A stretch of DNA of 64,000 nt from Bacillota bacterium (GTDB taxonomy: Bacteria > Bacillota_A > Clostridia > Lachnospirales > Lachnospiraceae). Positions 27,261-36,096 of the stretch are shown piece by piece. Position numbers and translations under genes: made by a program. The number at the start of each line of letters is the position of its first letter. The first letter of the stretch is position 1. The stretch lies in assembly GCA_023443625.1 (NCBI GenBank), contig JAEZTQ010000068.1, forward strand, positions 1 to 64,000, read 5' to 3'. The notes below the pieces were generated by a model. It ran no database searches. It saw only the letters and a list, made by a program, of their open reading frames with translations, and was not told the DNA's origin.

Positions 27261-28163
27261 CTAGAAGACACAATCTATCAATAAACCGGTTATAAATGCA
27301 TATAGTATGGTAAATAATAGGTAAAGTATAAATCGCCGGATACCCAGGACAATCTTGACTGCCCCCAGATTAGTAATTTTTGTGGCTGGACCTGTGATCA
27401 TAAATGCTGCGGCTGAACCCATGCTCATACCTGATTGTAGCCATTCCATCAGCAGGGGAATGGTCCCTCCACCACAGACATATAGGGGGACACCGATGGT
27501 TGCTGCCATGAGAACACCAAATCCCCGGTGGCTTCCAAAAAGACCTACGAAAGCATCAGCAGGAATATAACGTTGAAATAAAGCAGAGAGCAAAATACCC
27601 ATTAGAAAATAGATACTTGTTGCTTTTACATTTCTCCATATGTTTTTCACCAGTCGTAGGAGAATATTGGGGTCCGTGTCTCGGTTTGCAGGTTCGGCAA
27701 ATCCGAAAAAATTAAAGAAGCTCTTATTCTTGTAAAAATAGCGTACACATACTCCTGCGGTAATTCCACATATTAAGCAAGATACAAAGCGTATTATAAC
27801 CGCATTCCTGCCCAAGGCTGCACTGTAAATCAACAGCTGTGGATTGAGTAGAATCGAACTCATCATAAATGCTGTGAGCCAGTCATCCCTCATGCCCTTT
27901 TGGGAGAAGGAAGCAGCGATAGGAATCGTTCCGTACATACAAAGGGGAGATGCAATCCCAAGCAAACTTGCCGGAATAATGCCAAAGACCCCCAGCTTTT
28001 TGTTCTGCATAACGAGAAACAACTTATGTATCTTCTCTTTTCCAAATACGGAGATTATAGAGCCTAGTACAATACCAAAGGCCCAATATGCAGCAATCTG
28101 CTCAAACTGAACACTAAAGTAATAAGAGATGTAGATGAATTCACGATTTAGTACATCAATCAT
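27261..28163 (-). CDS. YraQ/ArsP-like (DUF318) permease
   Basis: 300-aa membrane protein with about eight hydrophobic segments. Two repeated motifs mark the family: SPLCMYGTIPIAASF in the first half and VPLYVCGGGTIPLLMEWL plus MITGPATKITNL in the second. The family includes putative metal- or organoarsenical efflux permeases; specificity cannot be read here. Its start overlaps the end of the DUF362 lipoprotein gene by 8 bp, so the two are coupled and probably functionally linked. Confidence 0.75.
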   Translation of the reverse strand: MIDVLNREFIYISYYFSVQFEQIAAYWAFGIVLGSIISVFGKEKIHKLFLVMQNKKLGVFGIIPASLLGIASPLCMYGTIPIAASFSQKGMRDDWLTAFMMSSILLNPQLLIYSAALGRNAVIIRFVSCLICGITAGVCVRYFYKNKSFFNFFGFAEPANRDTDPNILLRLVKNIWRNVKATSIYFLMGILLSALFQRYIPADAFVGLFGSHRGFGVLMAATIGVPLYVCGGGTIPLLMEWLQSGMSMGSAAAFMITGPATKITNLGAVKIVLGIRRFILYLLFTILYAFITGLLIDCVF

Positions 28164-29202
28164 CGATATTTACCAGTTGATAGGTTTTACTACCAAGGCC
28201 GATCTCTTCTCCATGATCCAAGATATGGGTACCATTTAATAATTCTATTCTTTTTATGAGTTTCTCCCCATCGGGAGCTTCATATACTTGATCTACACAG
28301 GCTTGATCTAATGCTACCGGGTCTAGGGACGCTAGAATGCCAATATCATGCATATCCGGTTTTGCAGGATTTGCATCACAGTCGCAGTCAACGGACATAT
28401 TGTTCATGACGTTGATATATAAAATTCTGTCACCTAAGCTATCTGCAACCGCTTTTGCAGCCTCTGCCATAGACTCCAGAAAATCATCCTGGGGAGTAGT
28501 CGCAACAAAAGTTTTGCTTTGCTTTCCTGCGCTGTGAATAAGCCTTTTTCCTTCAGCAGAAGCAATACCAATAGATATATTCTTGAGAGCCCCACCAAAG
28601 CCGCCCATGATATGGCCCTTAAAATGAGATAGGACAACAAAGAAGTCATAATTCTCAAAATTAGCTCCAACCAGATCTTCTGTAAGGTGTTTTCCACCTT
28701 CTATGGGAAGGCTGATACTGCCATCTGCATCCATGATATCTACCTCTGCAATGTCTGTGAACCCATGATCCTTAGCAACCTGTAGATGTAAAGCAGTGCT
28801 GGTACGGGAGCCGCCGTATGTTGTGTTGCATTCTACTATAGTACCATCAAAAGATTGAACAAGTTCTTTGATAAGGTCAGGAGAAAGAAAGTTAGTACCA
28901 CCAGGTTCGCCAGTGCTGATCTTTACAGCAACATTACCCGTAGCTTCTTTGTCGAGGGCTTTATAGATAGCCATCAGTCCCTCAGGACTGATATCCGTTG
29001 TCATATACACCTTTGGTCCATCCACTGTTTCAGTTGCTTCTTTATCCTCTTGTGTCTCATCAAGGGGATTGTTGGTTATAGCCTGAGAAGGTTCTATTTC
29101 CTTATTTACTTCCTCTCCACTGTTATTAGAATTTGTTTTACATCCTGTCAGTATAAAAAGGAGCAGGATGAAGACTAACATTATAGAAAATCCTCTTTTC
29201 AC
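28156..29202 (-). CDS. DUF362-domain lipoprotein
   Basis: 348-aa protein with a lipoprotein signal (FSIMLVFILLLFILTGC) and an acidic linker to about residue 65. The DUF362 domain follows: VAVKISTGEPGGTNFLSPDL, ECNTTYGGSRTST, SHFKGHIMGGFGGALKN and SLDPVALDQACVD. It also has an acidic VDCDCDANPAKPD segment that could bind metal. Many DUF362 proteins are cytoplasmic and carry a 4Fe-4S ferredoxin domain; this one is exported and lacks it. The coupled downstream permease suggests a joint membrane role, possibly metal handling. Confidence 0.75.
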   Translation of the reverse strand: MKRGFSIMLVFILLLFILTGCKTNSNNSGEEVNKEIEPSQAITNNPLDETQEDKEATETVDGPKVYMTTDISPEGLMAIYKALDKEATGNVAVKISTGEPGGTNFLSPDLIKELVQSFDGTIVECNTTYGGSRTSTALHLQVAKDHGFTDIAEVDIMDADGSISLPIEGGKHLTEDLVGANFENYDFFVVLSHFKGHIMGGFGGALKNISIGIASAEGKRLIHSAGKQSKTFVATTPQDDFLESMAEAAKAVADSLGDRILYINVMNNMSVDCDCDANPAKPDMHDIGILASLDPVALDQACVDQVYEAPDGEKLIKRIELLNGTHILDHGEEIGLGSKTYQLVNIDD

Positions 29203-29765
29203 TCTTATTTTCCTCCCTAGGGTTCATACATAATAATTGTTTTCTCATATCATAATCCTTTTGATTAAATGAGATACCCTTCTGTAGAAAAGCATTATTT
29301 ACTAAGTATGGATATCATATAGAGAGTACCACTATTACCTTTTATGTCAATAATCCTATACTTTTTTCCAATACTATTTGCTGATTTTACCAATTAAGAC
29401 AATGCCTAGTTTGTGCCAACCCCTTTGATATCCAGGAAAGAAATTATTATCATATTTGCTGTGAAAAATGATGGAAGTGATCGAATACATATGAAAGCAT
29501 ATGAAAGAGAAAGCAAGGCGAAAGCAAGGGGACTTTAATTATTACCATATATAATACAATAAAATAACATAATTTAACAATTTGTGTTGCTTATTACCAT
29601 AATATGGATTAGAATAAACTGGTGATAAATAAAAGTTAGGGTTATACATAATATAAAATGATTAAATAATATAGTAGATACGGAAACGCAGGAAGTTAAT
29701 CTTGTTAAATAGAATAACTGGGTAGAACTTCTGTATTATTTAAGATACACAAAAGGGGGATATAT
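29203..29765. other. Long AT-rich intergenic region
   Basis: 563 bp between divergent genes, no credible ORF. It holds a 10-bp tandem repeat (CATATGAAAG, 29488-29507), then GAAAGCAAGG twice (29509-29518 and 29520-29529). A moderate promoter candidate for the rightward operon is TTGCTT (29587-29592), 17 bp, TAGAAT (29610-29615), leaving a 5' leader of roughly 145 nt with no riboswitch I recognise. Confidence 0.5.
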
Positions 29766-31793
29766 ATGAAAAGGGGATTGTTATTCGTAACTATACTTTT
29801 ATGGTGTGGTTTGCTGTTATGTGCTTGTAATAAGAAAGTGGACAAAGAGGTCAATGAGATTGATCAAGAGGAAGTTGTGTACGACTACGATTTAAGTGAC
29901 GTGTCTGCATTTTGTGTGGATCAGGAAGGAATTCTATATACCCGCTCAGTAGATAATAATAGAATGCAGGTGGTGGACAAGGAAGGGAAGGTAATTAAGG
30001 AATATACAGATATGTTTGAAGCTTTTTTTGGTGTCTATGATAAATCCTTATATTATTTATCTTTTTTTACCCTTAATGAATTAGATTTAATAACAGGTGA
30101 GTCAAGATTATTATGTGAGATTGATAGCAAGGGGACAAATTACCAACAATATAATGGTCTCGTGGCTTTTAAGAATTATGTTTTCTTTATTCAAAAAGGT
30201 ATCCATGATGAGAAACAGGCAGCAGTAAGATATGATGAGAATGATACATATGTCTATGAGGGTGAAATTTTACATTGTTATGATATAGAGAAAGAGGAGC
30301 TAACAGCTATTGCTATTCCTAATATCAAGCTCATAGCCAAGAAAAATGATACTGAACTATTGATTTATGCTTATGACGACATAGGAGGATATTACTTCTC
30401 GACTTATGACCTTAATAAGGGAGAAATGACAGATAAAATATATACAGAGATGAAGGTAGACTATATATTATGTATGGCTTATGATGATGAACTGGATAGG
30501 ATAGTCTGTTCAGGGAGTGATGGTTTGTTTGCCTTTGATATGAAAGAACCAGAAGCCCAAGCCTTTTTTTATGAAAAAAGTCGTACTAATTTCAGTGGCA
30601 ATGGTCTTTATTATCTTGATGGTTACACCTATTGCATCTATTATTGGGATAATGCTTGCAAAATATCTAAGGTTTATAATAAAGCTTTAATCAAGGATAA
30701 TCCTGTACTCAAATGCTACAGTGTTACAAACTTCTATTTGCCTAAAGAATTGGGCTATAAGATTGATTATTGTAAAGTGGGGTGGAGTGAACTCGCTACT
30801 GCTCTTATGGCAGGTGATAGTAATTATGATTTTGCCATCCTATCTTCTGGTTATGAAGAGGCTAAAAGTATTCGTAATCTGGGGGCTTATGAACCTCTTA
30901 ACGCAGTAGATGGTGTGGATGGGCTATTGGAACAGTGTTTTGACTATATAAAAGAAGCAGCAACCATTAATGGTGATATCTGGATGCTTCCTATTGGAGT
31001 AGAGTGCCCTGTTTTGGTCTATAATAGTGAGGTTTTTCGTAGCTTTGGTATTGATATAAAGACTATTAATACTTATGAGAAATTTTTTGATGTAATATTA
31101 ACTTTTTCCAAGGATAGTTCCTTGGACTATGGTGCAGGAATAACATACATGACATCGGATATTGTAAATAAATATTTGGCTTATTATGCAATCGAGGACA
31201 ACAAAGCACATTTTAAAACGGAGCTGTTTGAAAAATATGCCAACATTATGTATAAAAATATTGAGTATTCAAATTCAGGTTCTATATATACTCGTTACGT
31301 AAGTGATCACTATGATCCTATCAAAGCAAATGGGATTGGTATGGAGGAATATAAGGACTTTTACTATACGAAAGTTGCCTTTGACATGATGAGGAGTATG
31401 TCTTGGCTATATAATTATTATCCCTATGAATATTTAAAAGCCATAGCAATGCCTGGCTTAGAAGAAGATAAGGAGCTAAAAAGTATAGCAGAGTGTTACT
31501 TTATTATACTTAATCCCAGTTCAAAGAATTTGGACTTAATGAAAGAATACCTGACAGAGGTATGTGAGGTATTAAAAGGAGATACAAACTCCTTTATGCG
31601 AAAGGACCTGGATTTTAGTGACATTCCTTTAAGGCAGCAGGTACAGGAAATATACGCCCAAGGAGAAGTGTATTTTCAGGAACCTTATGAGATTGTAGGT
31701 GATGAACTATCTGCCTATTATTATGAGGGTAAATCCCTTGATGAGGCAGTGGCAGAGATGGAGCGCAAGATGAACATGTATTTGAGAGAATAG
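29766..31793 (+). CDS. Lipoprotein: N-terminal propeller-like domain fused to solute-binding domain
   Basis: 675-aa lipoprotein (lipobox LLLCAC, Cys21). Residues about 40-330 are built of repeated beta-rich units such as VSAFCVDQEGILYTRS, NGLVAFKNYVFFIQKG and GLYYLDGYTYCIYYWD, resembling a beta-propeller. From about residue 335 it resembles family-1 extracellular solute-binding proteins: a lobe containing LMAGDSNYDFAILSSG, then INGDIWMLPIGVECPVLVYNSEVF and a helical C-terminus ending AEMERKMNMYLRE. Ordinary binding proteins are about 430-450 aa without a propeller. Two permeases lie downstream, so it probably feeds them. Ligand unknown. GGGGG precedes ATG 29766. Confidence 0.72.
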   Translation: MKRGLLFVTILLWCGLLLCACNKKVDKEVNEIDQEEVVYDYDLSDVSAFCVDQEGILYTRSVDNNRMQVVDKEGKVIKEYTDMFEAFFGVYDKSLYYLSFFTLNELDLITGESRLLCEIDSKGTNYQQYNGLVAFKNYVFFIQKGIHDEKQAAVRYDENDTYVYEGEILHCYDIEKEELTAIAIPNIKLIAKKNDTELLIYAYDDIGGYYFSTYDLNKGEMTDKIYTEMKVDYILCMAYDDELDRIVCSGSDGLFAFDMKEPEAQAFFYEKSRTNFSGNGLYYLDGYTYCIYYWDNACKISKVYNKALIKDNPVLKCYSVTNFYLPKELGYKIDYCKVGWSELATALMAGDSNYDFAILSSGYEEAKSIRNLGAYEPLNAVDGVDGLLEQCFDYIKEAATINGDIWMLPIGVECPVLVYNSEVFRSFGIDIKTINTYEKFFDVILTFSKDSSLDYGAGITYMTSDIVNKYLAYYAIEDNKAHFKTELFEKYANIMYKNIEYSNSGSIYTRYVSDHYDPIKANGIGMEEYKDFYYTKVAFDMMRSMSWLYNYYPYEYLKAIAMPGLEEDKELKSIAECYFIILNPSSKNLDLMKEYLTEVCEVLKGDTNSFMRKDLDFSDIPLRQQVQEIYAQGEVYFQEPYEIVGDELSAYYYEGKSLDEAVAEMERKMNMYLRE

Positions 31794-31800
31794 AGCATTG

Positions 31801-31891
31801 CTTATTCCTAGATTTAGCTAGGGAATATCTGAAAGAGGTATGAGGCCATCGCAGAGATGGAGAGAAAGATGAATATGTACTTAAGAGAATA
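31801..31891 (+). pseudogene. Remnant of a duplicated 3' end of the preceding gene
   Basis: The last 17 codons and stop of the preceding gene reappear 91-94 bp downstream in degenerate form, encoding EAIAEMERKMNMYLRE and a stop (about 31841-31891). Before it, GAATATCTGAAAGAGGTATG resembles the part of the same gene coding KEYLTEVCE, directly joined to the tail. This looks like a second copy of the fusion gene reduced by an internal deletion. Confidence 0.75.
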
Positions 31892-31936
31892 GGGGATTGA
31901 TAGTCAAGTGATAATAGGAAGAGGGAGATATATAAA

Positions 31937-33034
31937 ATGAGAAGGAATAAAAAGATGTTATTAGTCATATTGTTATTACTTTGTCTCACTGTAATTGGAT
32001 GTAAAGGGGACGATAAAACGGCAGATAATCAGGGGACAAGTATCAGTAAGGATTCAGATCTTAAGGAAGTGGATAAAAACCAAGGAAACGTTGGTGAAAA
32101 AGAAAAAGAAGAAGATGATAAGTTAATCACTCCATTGCCAGAATTTGATGGCATAAAGATAAATCAGAGTACAATTATAGGACTAGGCAATACGCCCGGT
32201 AATCATGCCAACGGAGGCTTCCTGTGTGAAAGCGACGGATGGCTCTATTACGCTGATTATAATAATGGAGGTTATCTTTGTAGAAAGAAGTTGGATGGTA
32301 CTGAAAAGCAAATTCTGGTTGAAGAAAAATGTGGCAATATTAATGTGCTAAATGGTTTTATCTATTATCAACGTCAACAAGGGAAGTATATACTAAAAAG
32401 GTGCACCTTAGAGGGTAAGGATGTGATTGAGCTAACAGATGTAGGTATTTGGGATTATGTTCTCTCTGAGGATACCATATATTATAGTACAGACTTTTTA
32501 CAAAGGATGGATCTTGATGGAAATAATATTCATCAGTTAACTGAGAATGGTGAGTTTAGTAAATTGGATTTATATGGGGACTATATTTTCTGTACAGATT
32601 ATACAACGCTCAGTATCCTTGCAGTTAAAAATGATGGTAGTGAGAAAGTACTTGTGAAGGAAAATGCAAAGGGATATGATGTTATCGGTGATTATCTTTA
32701 TTATTATGATGAAATCAATTTTAGTATGATGGGTTGTTTACATATTCCTACAGGCGAAATCAAGATGGTAGAATTTGGACTTCTTCCCAACCTATGGGAA
32801 GATAGTTTGTATATTCATAACGGTAATACCATAAAACAATTTGATCTGGAACATAATTTAATCAATGAGTTTGAAGTATTAAATACAGATTCAGAAGATG
32901 AAGTAATGATTGAGGGGCTTTATATTGTAGGAGGTAATTTTTATATTTTATACAGGCCTATACAGAGCAGTTATGATTTGATGTATCTTGCATCCGTTGA
33001 TTTATCTACTGGAGAATTAATAAAGTTTGAATAG
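31937..33034 (+). CDS. Lipoprotein with DUF5050-like beta-propeller
   Basis: 365-aa lipoprotein (LLLCLTVIGC lipobox). A charged linker to about residue 65 leads to repeated units such as DGWLYYADYNNGGYLCRKKLDGTEKQ (core WLYYADYNNGGYLCRKK), NGFIYYQRQQGKYILKRC and EDTIYYSTDFLQRMDLDG. This 'dg.IYY....l.rm..dG' pattern is that of DUF5050/prolow-density-receptor-like propellers. It lies between the propeller/binding-protein fusion and two permeases, and its repeats resemble the fusion's N-terminal part. It could be an accessory ligand-capture protein. Not recognised beyond that. Confidence 0.72.
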   Translation: MRRNKKMLLVILLLLCLTVIGCKGDDKTADNQGTSISKDSDLKEVDKNQGNVGEKEKEEDDKLITPLPEFDGIKINQSTIIGLGNTPGNHANGGFLCESDGWLYYADYNNGGYLCRKKLDGTEKQILVEEKCGNINVLNGFIYYQRQQGKYILKRCTLEGKDVIELTDVGIWDYVLSEDTIYYSTDFLQRMDLDGNNIHQLTENGEFSKLDLYGDYIFCTDYTTLSILAVKNDGSEKVLVKENAKGYDVIGDYLYYYDEINFSMMGCLHIPTGEIKMVEFGLLPNLWEDSLYIHNGNTIKQFDLEHNLINEFEVLNTDSEDEVMIEGLYIVGGNFYILYRPIQSSYDLMYLASVDLSTGELIKFE

Positions 33035-33130
33035 AAGAGCAAATATAAGATAAGTAGAAAGAAGGCATGTAGTGATAGGTTATATATCTTTCACTATATG
33101 CAAAATACGTATACAGGAGTGGAGATTAGT

Positions 33131-33916
33131 ATGAACAAAAAGTATAACTTGAAATGTATTCTTCTACTGTTTCCAAGTTTAATAGGTATAGCAATCTTTT
33201 ATGTTGTGCCCTATTTCAGAGTTATTTTCTATTCTTTCATTGATAACCAGTTTAGAAAGAACTTTATTGGTTTAAAGAATTACAAACTGTTATTGCAGAA
33301 TACATACTTCCAATTGGCTTTTAAAAATTCCCTATTACTAATACTGATAGGAGTACCCACCTTGGTGTTAAGTGCCTTATTGGTAGCTGTCTTGTTTCTA
33401 AATATGAGTAGGAGATGGAAAAGACTTAGAGTATCTTTTGTTCTACCTATGTTGCTTCCTACCTCCAGTGTTGTTATTATTTGGCGTGTTATCTTTCATG
33501 GTAATGAGACTGTGTTGCCCATATTTCTATTGTTTATCTGGAAGAATATTGGTCTCGCAGTAATATTATTTTGTGCTGCTTTTTCCTTGCTAGAACCACA
33601 GGTTTATGAGGCGGCAAAGCTTGACGGTGCATCGGGGTTAAGATTACATAGAAATATTACCATGCCACTAATTATGCCTACCATATTCTTCGTAACATTG
33701 CTAGGTATTGTGTACAGCTTTAAGATTTTTAGAGAAAGCTTCCTGTATTTTGGGACCCAATACCCCCCGGATCATAGTTATACTTTACAATATTATATGA
33801 ATAATCATTTTCTTAAGCTTAATTATCAAAATCTGGCTACGGCTGCCATCTTAACTTCAATTCTTATTTACATTATTGTATTCTTTGGGATTAAGATTCA
33901 AAAAAGATTGGCCTGA
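33131..33916 (+). CDS. ABC transporter permease, MalF-like
   Basis: About 261-aa CUT1-type permease, shorter than usual (about 290). Six hydrophobic segments are predicted, the first being CILLLFPSLIGIAIFYVVPY. The EAA loop VYEAAKLDGASGLRLHRNITM is intact. Start is ATG 33131 with GGAG upstream; an upstream in-frame start at 33098 lacks a site. Its gene end overlaps an extended frame of the next permease, so the genes are tightly packed. Confidence 0.85.
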   Translation: MNKKYNLKCILLLFPSLIGIAIFYVVPYFRVIFYSFIDNQFRKNFIGLKNYKLLLQNTYFQLAFKNSLLLILIGVPTLVLSALLVAVLFLNMSRRWKRLRVSFVLPMLLPTSSVVIIWRVIFHGNETVLPIFLLFIWKNIGLAVILFCAAFSLLEPQVYEAAKLDGASGLRLHRNITMPLIMPTIFFVTLLGIVYSFKIFRESFLYFGTQYPPDHSYTLQYYMNNHFLKLNYQNLATAAILTSILIYIIVFFGIKIQKRLA

Positions 33917-33950
33917 TTTTAAGTTCAGGGGAGAGGAAATAATCTGCCAT

Positions 33951-34754
33951 ATGAAGAAAATAATTTTAAGATTTGGTATTGTCATATTATCTCTGGTATT
34001 TGTATTGCCAGTTCTATTAACATTATTTAGTTCTTTTACATCAGGAGCCTTATTAAGTGAAATTAAAGAGACTGTGAATCTCATACCTAAGGGATTTAGT
34101 TTTGTAGGCTATTATGATATTTTAATAGAATATTCATGGTTTATTCGGGGGTTTTGGAACTCGATATTTTATGCTTTAGTAATCACTGTAATAAATATTC
34201 TTATATCAGTTCCGGCAGCTTATGCTTTTAGTGAGGCAAAGTTTAAAGGTAAGAGTATCTTATACTTTTTCTATATTGTGTTAATGATGATGCCAATTCA
34301 GGTTACTATTTTACCTAATTATATTGGCCTTCGGGATATGAAGCTTATGGATACGCCTTTTGCTATTATCTTGCCGGCAATCTTTGCACCTTTTGGCGTG
34401 TTTTTGATGTGTCAGTATTTGAGTGGCTTGGAAAAAAGTACCATTGAAGCTGCTCGTCTTGAGACTTCCTCAGTATTAACCATACTGATTCAGGTGGTAG
34501 CACCTCAGGTACGTACTTGCATTCTTGCTTTATTCGTCTTTATATTTGCGGAGAATTGGAATATGGTGGAGCAGCCCAATGTATTCTTGACGAATATAAA
34601 ATTAATGCCTCTTTCTGTATTGCTAGCCATCTCAGAGAATGTGAACTTGGTAATTTTATTAGCAGGTTCCGTAATCTTTATGCTTCCGATTGTCATATTG
34701 TATATGTATTTCCATGATAGTCTTGAGGCAGGATTGGAGAGTTTTAAAGTATGA
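33951..34754 (+). CDS. ABC transporter permease, MalG-like
   Basis: 267-aa CUT1-type permease with six predicted helices. The coupling loop STIEAARLETSSVLTILIQV deviates from the EAA consensus: the usual 'EAA.iDGa' glycine/aspartate are replaced (LETSS). The usual C-terminal 'GaVKG' ending is also absent; it ends AGLESFKV. Start ATG 33951 is behind GAGAGGAAA. It overlaps the next gene by 4 bp (ATGA). Confidence 0.82.
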   Translation: MKKIILRFGIVILSLVFVLPVLLTLFSSFTSGALLSEIKETVNLIPKGFSFVGYYDILIEYSWFIRGFWNSIFYALVITVINILISVPAAYAFSEAKFKGKSILYFFYIVLMMMPIQVTILPNYIGLRDMKLMDTPFAIILPAIFAPFGVFLMCQYLSGLEKSTIEAARLETSSVLTILIQVVAPQVRTCILALFVFIFAENWNMVEQPNVFLTNIKLMPLSVLLAISENVNLVILLAGSVIFMLPIVILYMYFHDSLEAGLESFKV

Positions 34755-35164
34755 TGAATAGTAGAAGAATTAATACCTTTACCTTTTTGTTTTTCGCTTT
34801 TATGTTGTTTATTACGCTCTTTTCAGAGGATTTGCATCATATGGCCCTACCTAAGGTAAAGACAGCTGTTGCTATGAGTAAAGAATTCCCCTTTACTTTT
34901 ACAAATGAAAATGGTGATTTAGTTAATACAACTCTTGTTATGAAAGCAGTTCCTAAAATAGCTCTATATAATAATAGTGTCTATACGTTGGAAGAGAGAG
35001 AAGATGGTATATATATTGTATCAACCCCAGTAGTGATAGGGGGAGAGAAGGATGGCTGGATTAATATTGAGGAAGGAATAAGTAAAGGTATTAAGGTGGT
35101 TATTGGCAGTGATAGAGAGCTTGTGTCTGGCATGAGGGTTTTGGAGGTACAAGAGGATGAATAA
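34751..35164 (+). CDS. Short membrane-anchored protein resembling the C-terminal part of RND/HlyD adaptors
   Basis: 137 aa: one N-terminal membrane segment (FLFFAFMLFITLF, residues about 12-25), then a small exported beta domain. Its C-terminus (VYTLEEREDGIYIVSTPVVI ... EEGISKGIKVVIGSDRELVSGMRV) reads like the membrane-proximal end of MacA/AcrA-type adaptors ('v.....GL.eGd.VV......l.dG..V'). The coiled-coil and lipoyl parts of true adaptors are missing. It overlaps both neighbours by a few bases, so it belongs to the transporter operon. Confidence 0.65.
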   Translation: MMNSRRINTFTFLFFAFMLFITLFSEDLHHMALPKVKTAVAMSKEFPFTFTNENGDLVNTTLVMKAVPKIALYNNSVYTLEEREDGIYIVSTPVVIGGEKDGWINIEEGISKGIKVVIGSDRELVSGMRVLEVQEDE

Positions 35165-35840
35165 GGTATATTATGGGATAATTGCAATCATCTGCATCCT
35201 TTTATTAGGATTATATTTTGAGTTTGACCAAATGCCAGAAGGTATCTTGGTATCTTCACCTAAGGAGTTGGTACAAGTGGATTATGATGTGTTAATCCAA
35301 GAACTACAGATGCAGGATCTGGGTGTAGAAGGAGACCTTCATTATAAGTATCTTGTTATACCTAGAGATAACTTGGGTAAAATATTTCATAATAAATTAC
35401 AGGAAGATCAACCAGAAGCTGATATCCGTAATATCACTGAGGAAAAACAGCTAAAGCTGCAATTTATTAAGTTTCTTTGGTTTCTTTTCTTTGTATTAAT
35501 ACTACACAATATGGCAAGAAGGATAATGAATAGTAAATATAGAAAGTTTCGATTTTTTATAAATACAATTTCTTTCTTTATTATCTGTCTTTATATGAAA
35601 TATCAGATTAGGATACCTTCTAGGTGGATACCAATCAAGTTAATAGATCTAGGTGGTTGGTATCATAACATAAGTTCTTATTACAATGAGAGATATGAAA
35701 CTAGGGAATTAACTCAAAGGATAATAAATCTGCAAGAGAATAGAATTGGTATATATCTCATATTACTAATCCTAGGGGTATTCTTCCTCTTGCTTCTATC
35801 CTATAAGATAAACAAGACTAGGGTGTTAAAGGAAGTGTAA
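35157..35840 (+). CDS. Unknown membrane protein, about four helices
   Basis: 227 aa, not recognised. Hydrophobic segments lie at about 5-22, 105-121, 131-150 and 196-217. The stretch between the first two (about 25-100) is hydrophilic and, if helix 1 is an uncleaved anchor, extracytoplasmic. It overlaps the adaptor-like gene by 8 bp and is the last gene before a strong terminator, so it is part of the propeller/permease operon. Confidence 0.65.
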   Translation: MNKVYYGIIAIICILLLGLYFEFDQMPEGILVSSPKELVQVDYDVLIQELQMQDLGVEGDLHYKYLVIPRDNLGKIFHNKLQEDQPEADIRNITEEKQLKLQFIKFLWFLFFVLILHNMARRIMNSKYRKFRFFINTISFFIICLYMKYQIRIPSRWIPIKLIDLGGWYHNISSYYNERYETRELTQRIINLQENRIGIYLILLILGVFFLLLLSYKINKTRVLKEV

Positions 35841-35985
35841 AGGAGATGTAAAGTATACGAATGGTCCTAAGAATGAGGAGGCTTATTCCCAGTTCATTAA
35901 CTGTAGACCATGATACACTTCAGTTTGGCACAACTAGGGAAGATGTACATAGCAAAATCTAATCTGCGCTATGATTTAGCAAATA

Positions 35986-36048
35986 AGAAAGAGGCTATAG
36001 GTAACCTTATCTATTACAGATAATAAGGTTATGCTGCAGCCTCTTTCT
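35986..36048. terminator. Two-stem bidirectional terminator
   Basis: Outer arms AGAAAGAGGCT (35986-35996) and AGCCTCTTTCT (36038-36048) enclose AACCTTAT (36003-36010) / ATAAGGTT (36023-36030). It lies between the converging membrane-protein gene and lacI. Confidence 0.75.
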
Positions 36049-36096
36049 CTTTCTATTTATAACTCCCAAAGAGCATGATACTTTCTATTATATTTC

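Noticed and set aside
29616..29765. c-di-GMP or other riboswitch in the leader of the propeller/binding-protein operon
   Set aside because: A stretch GATACGGAAACGCAGG looked suggestive, but the flanking conserved elements are missing.
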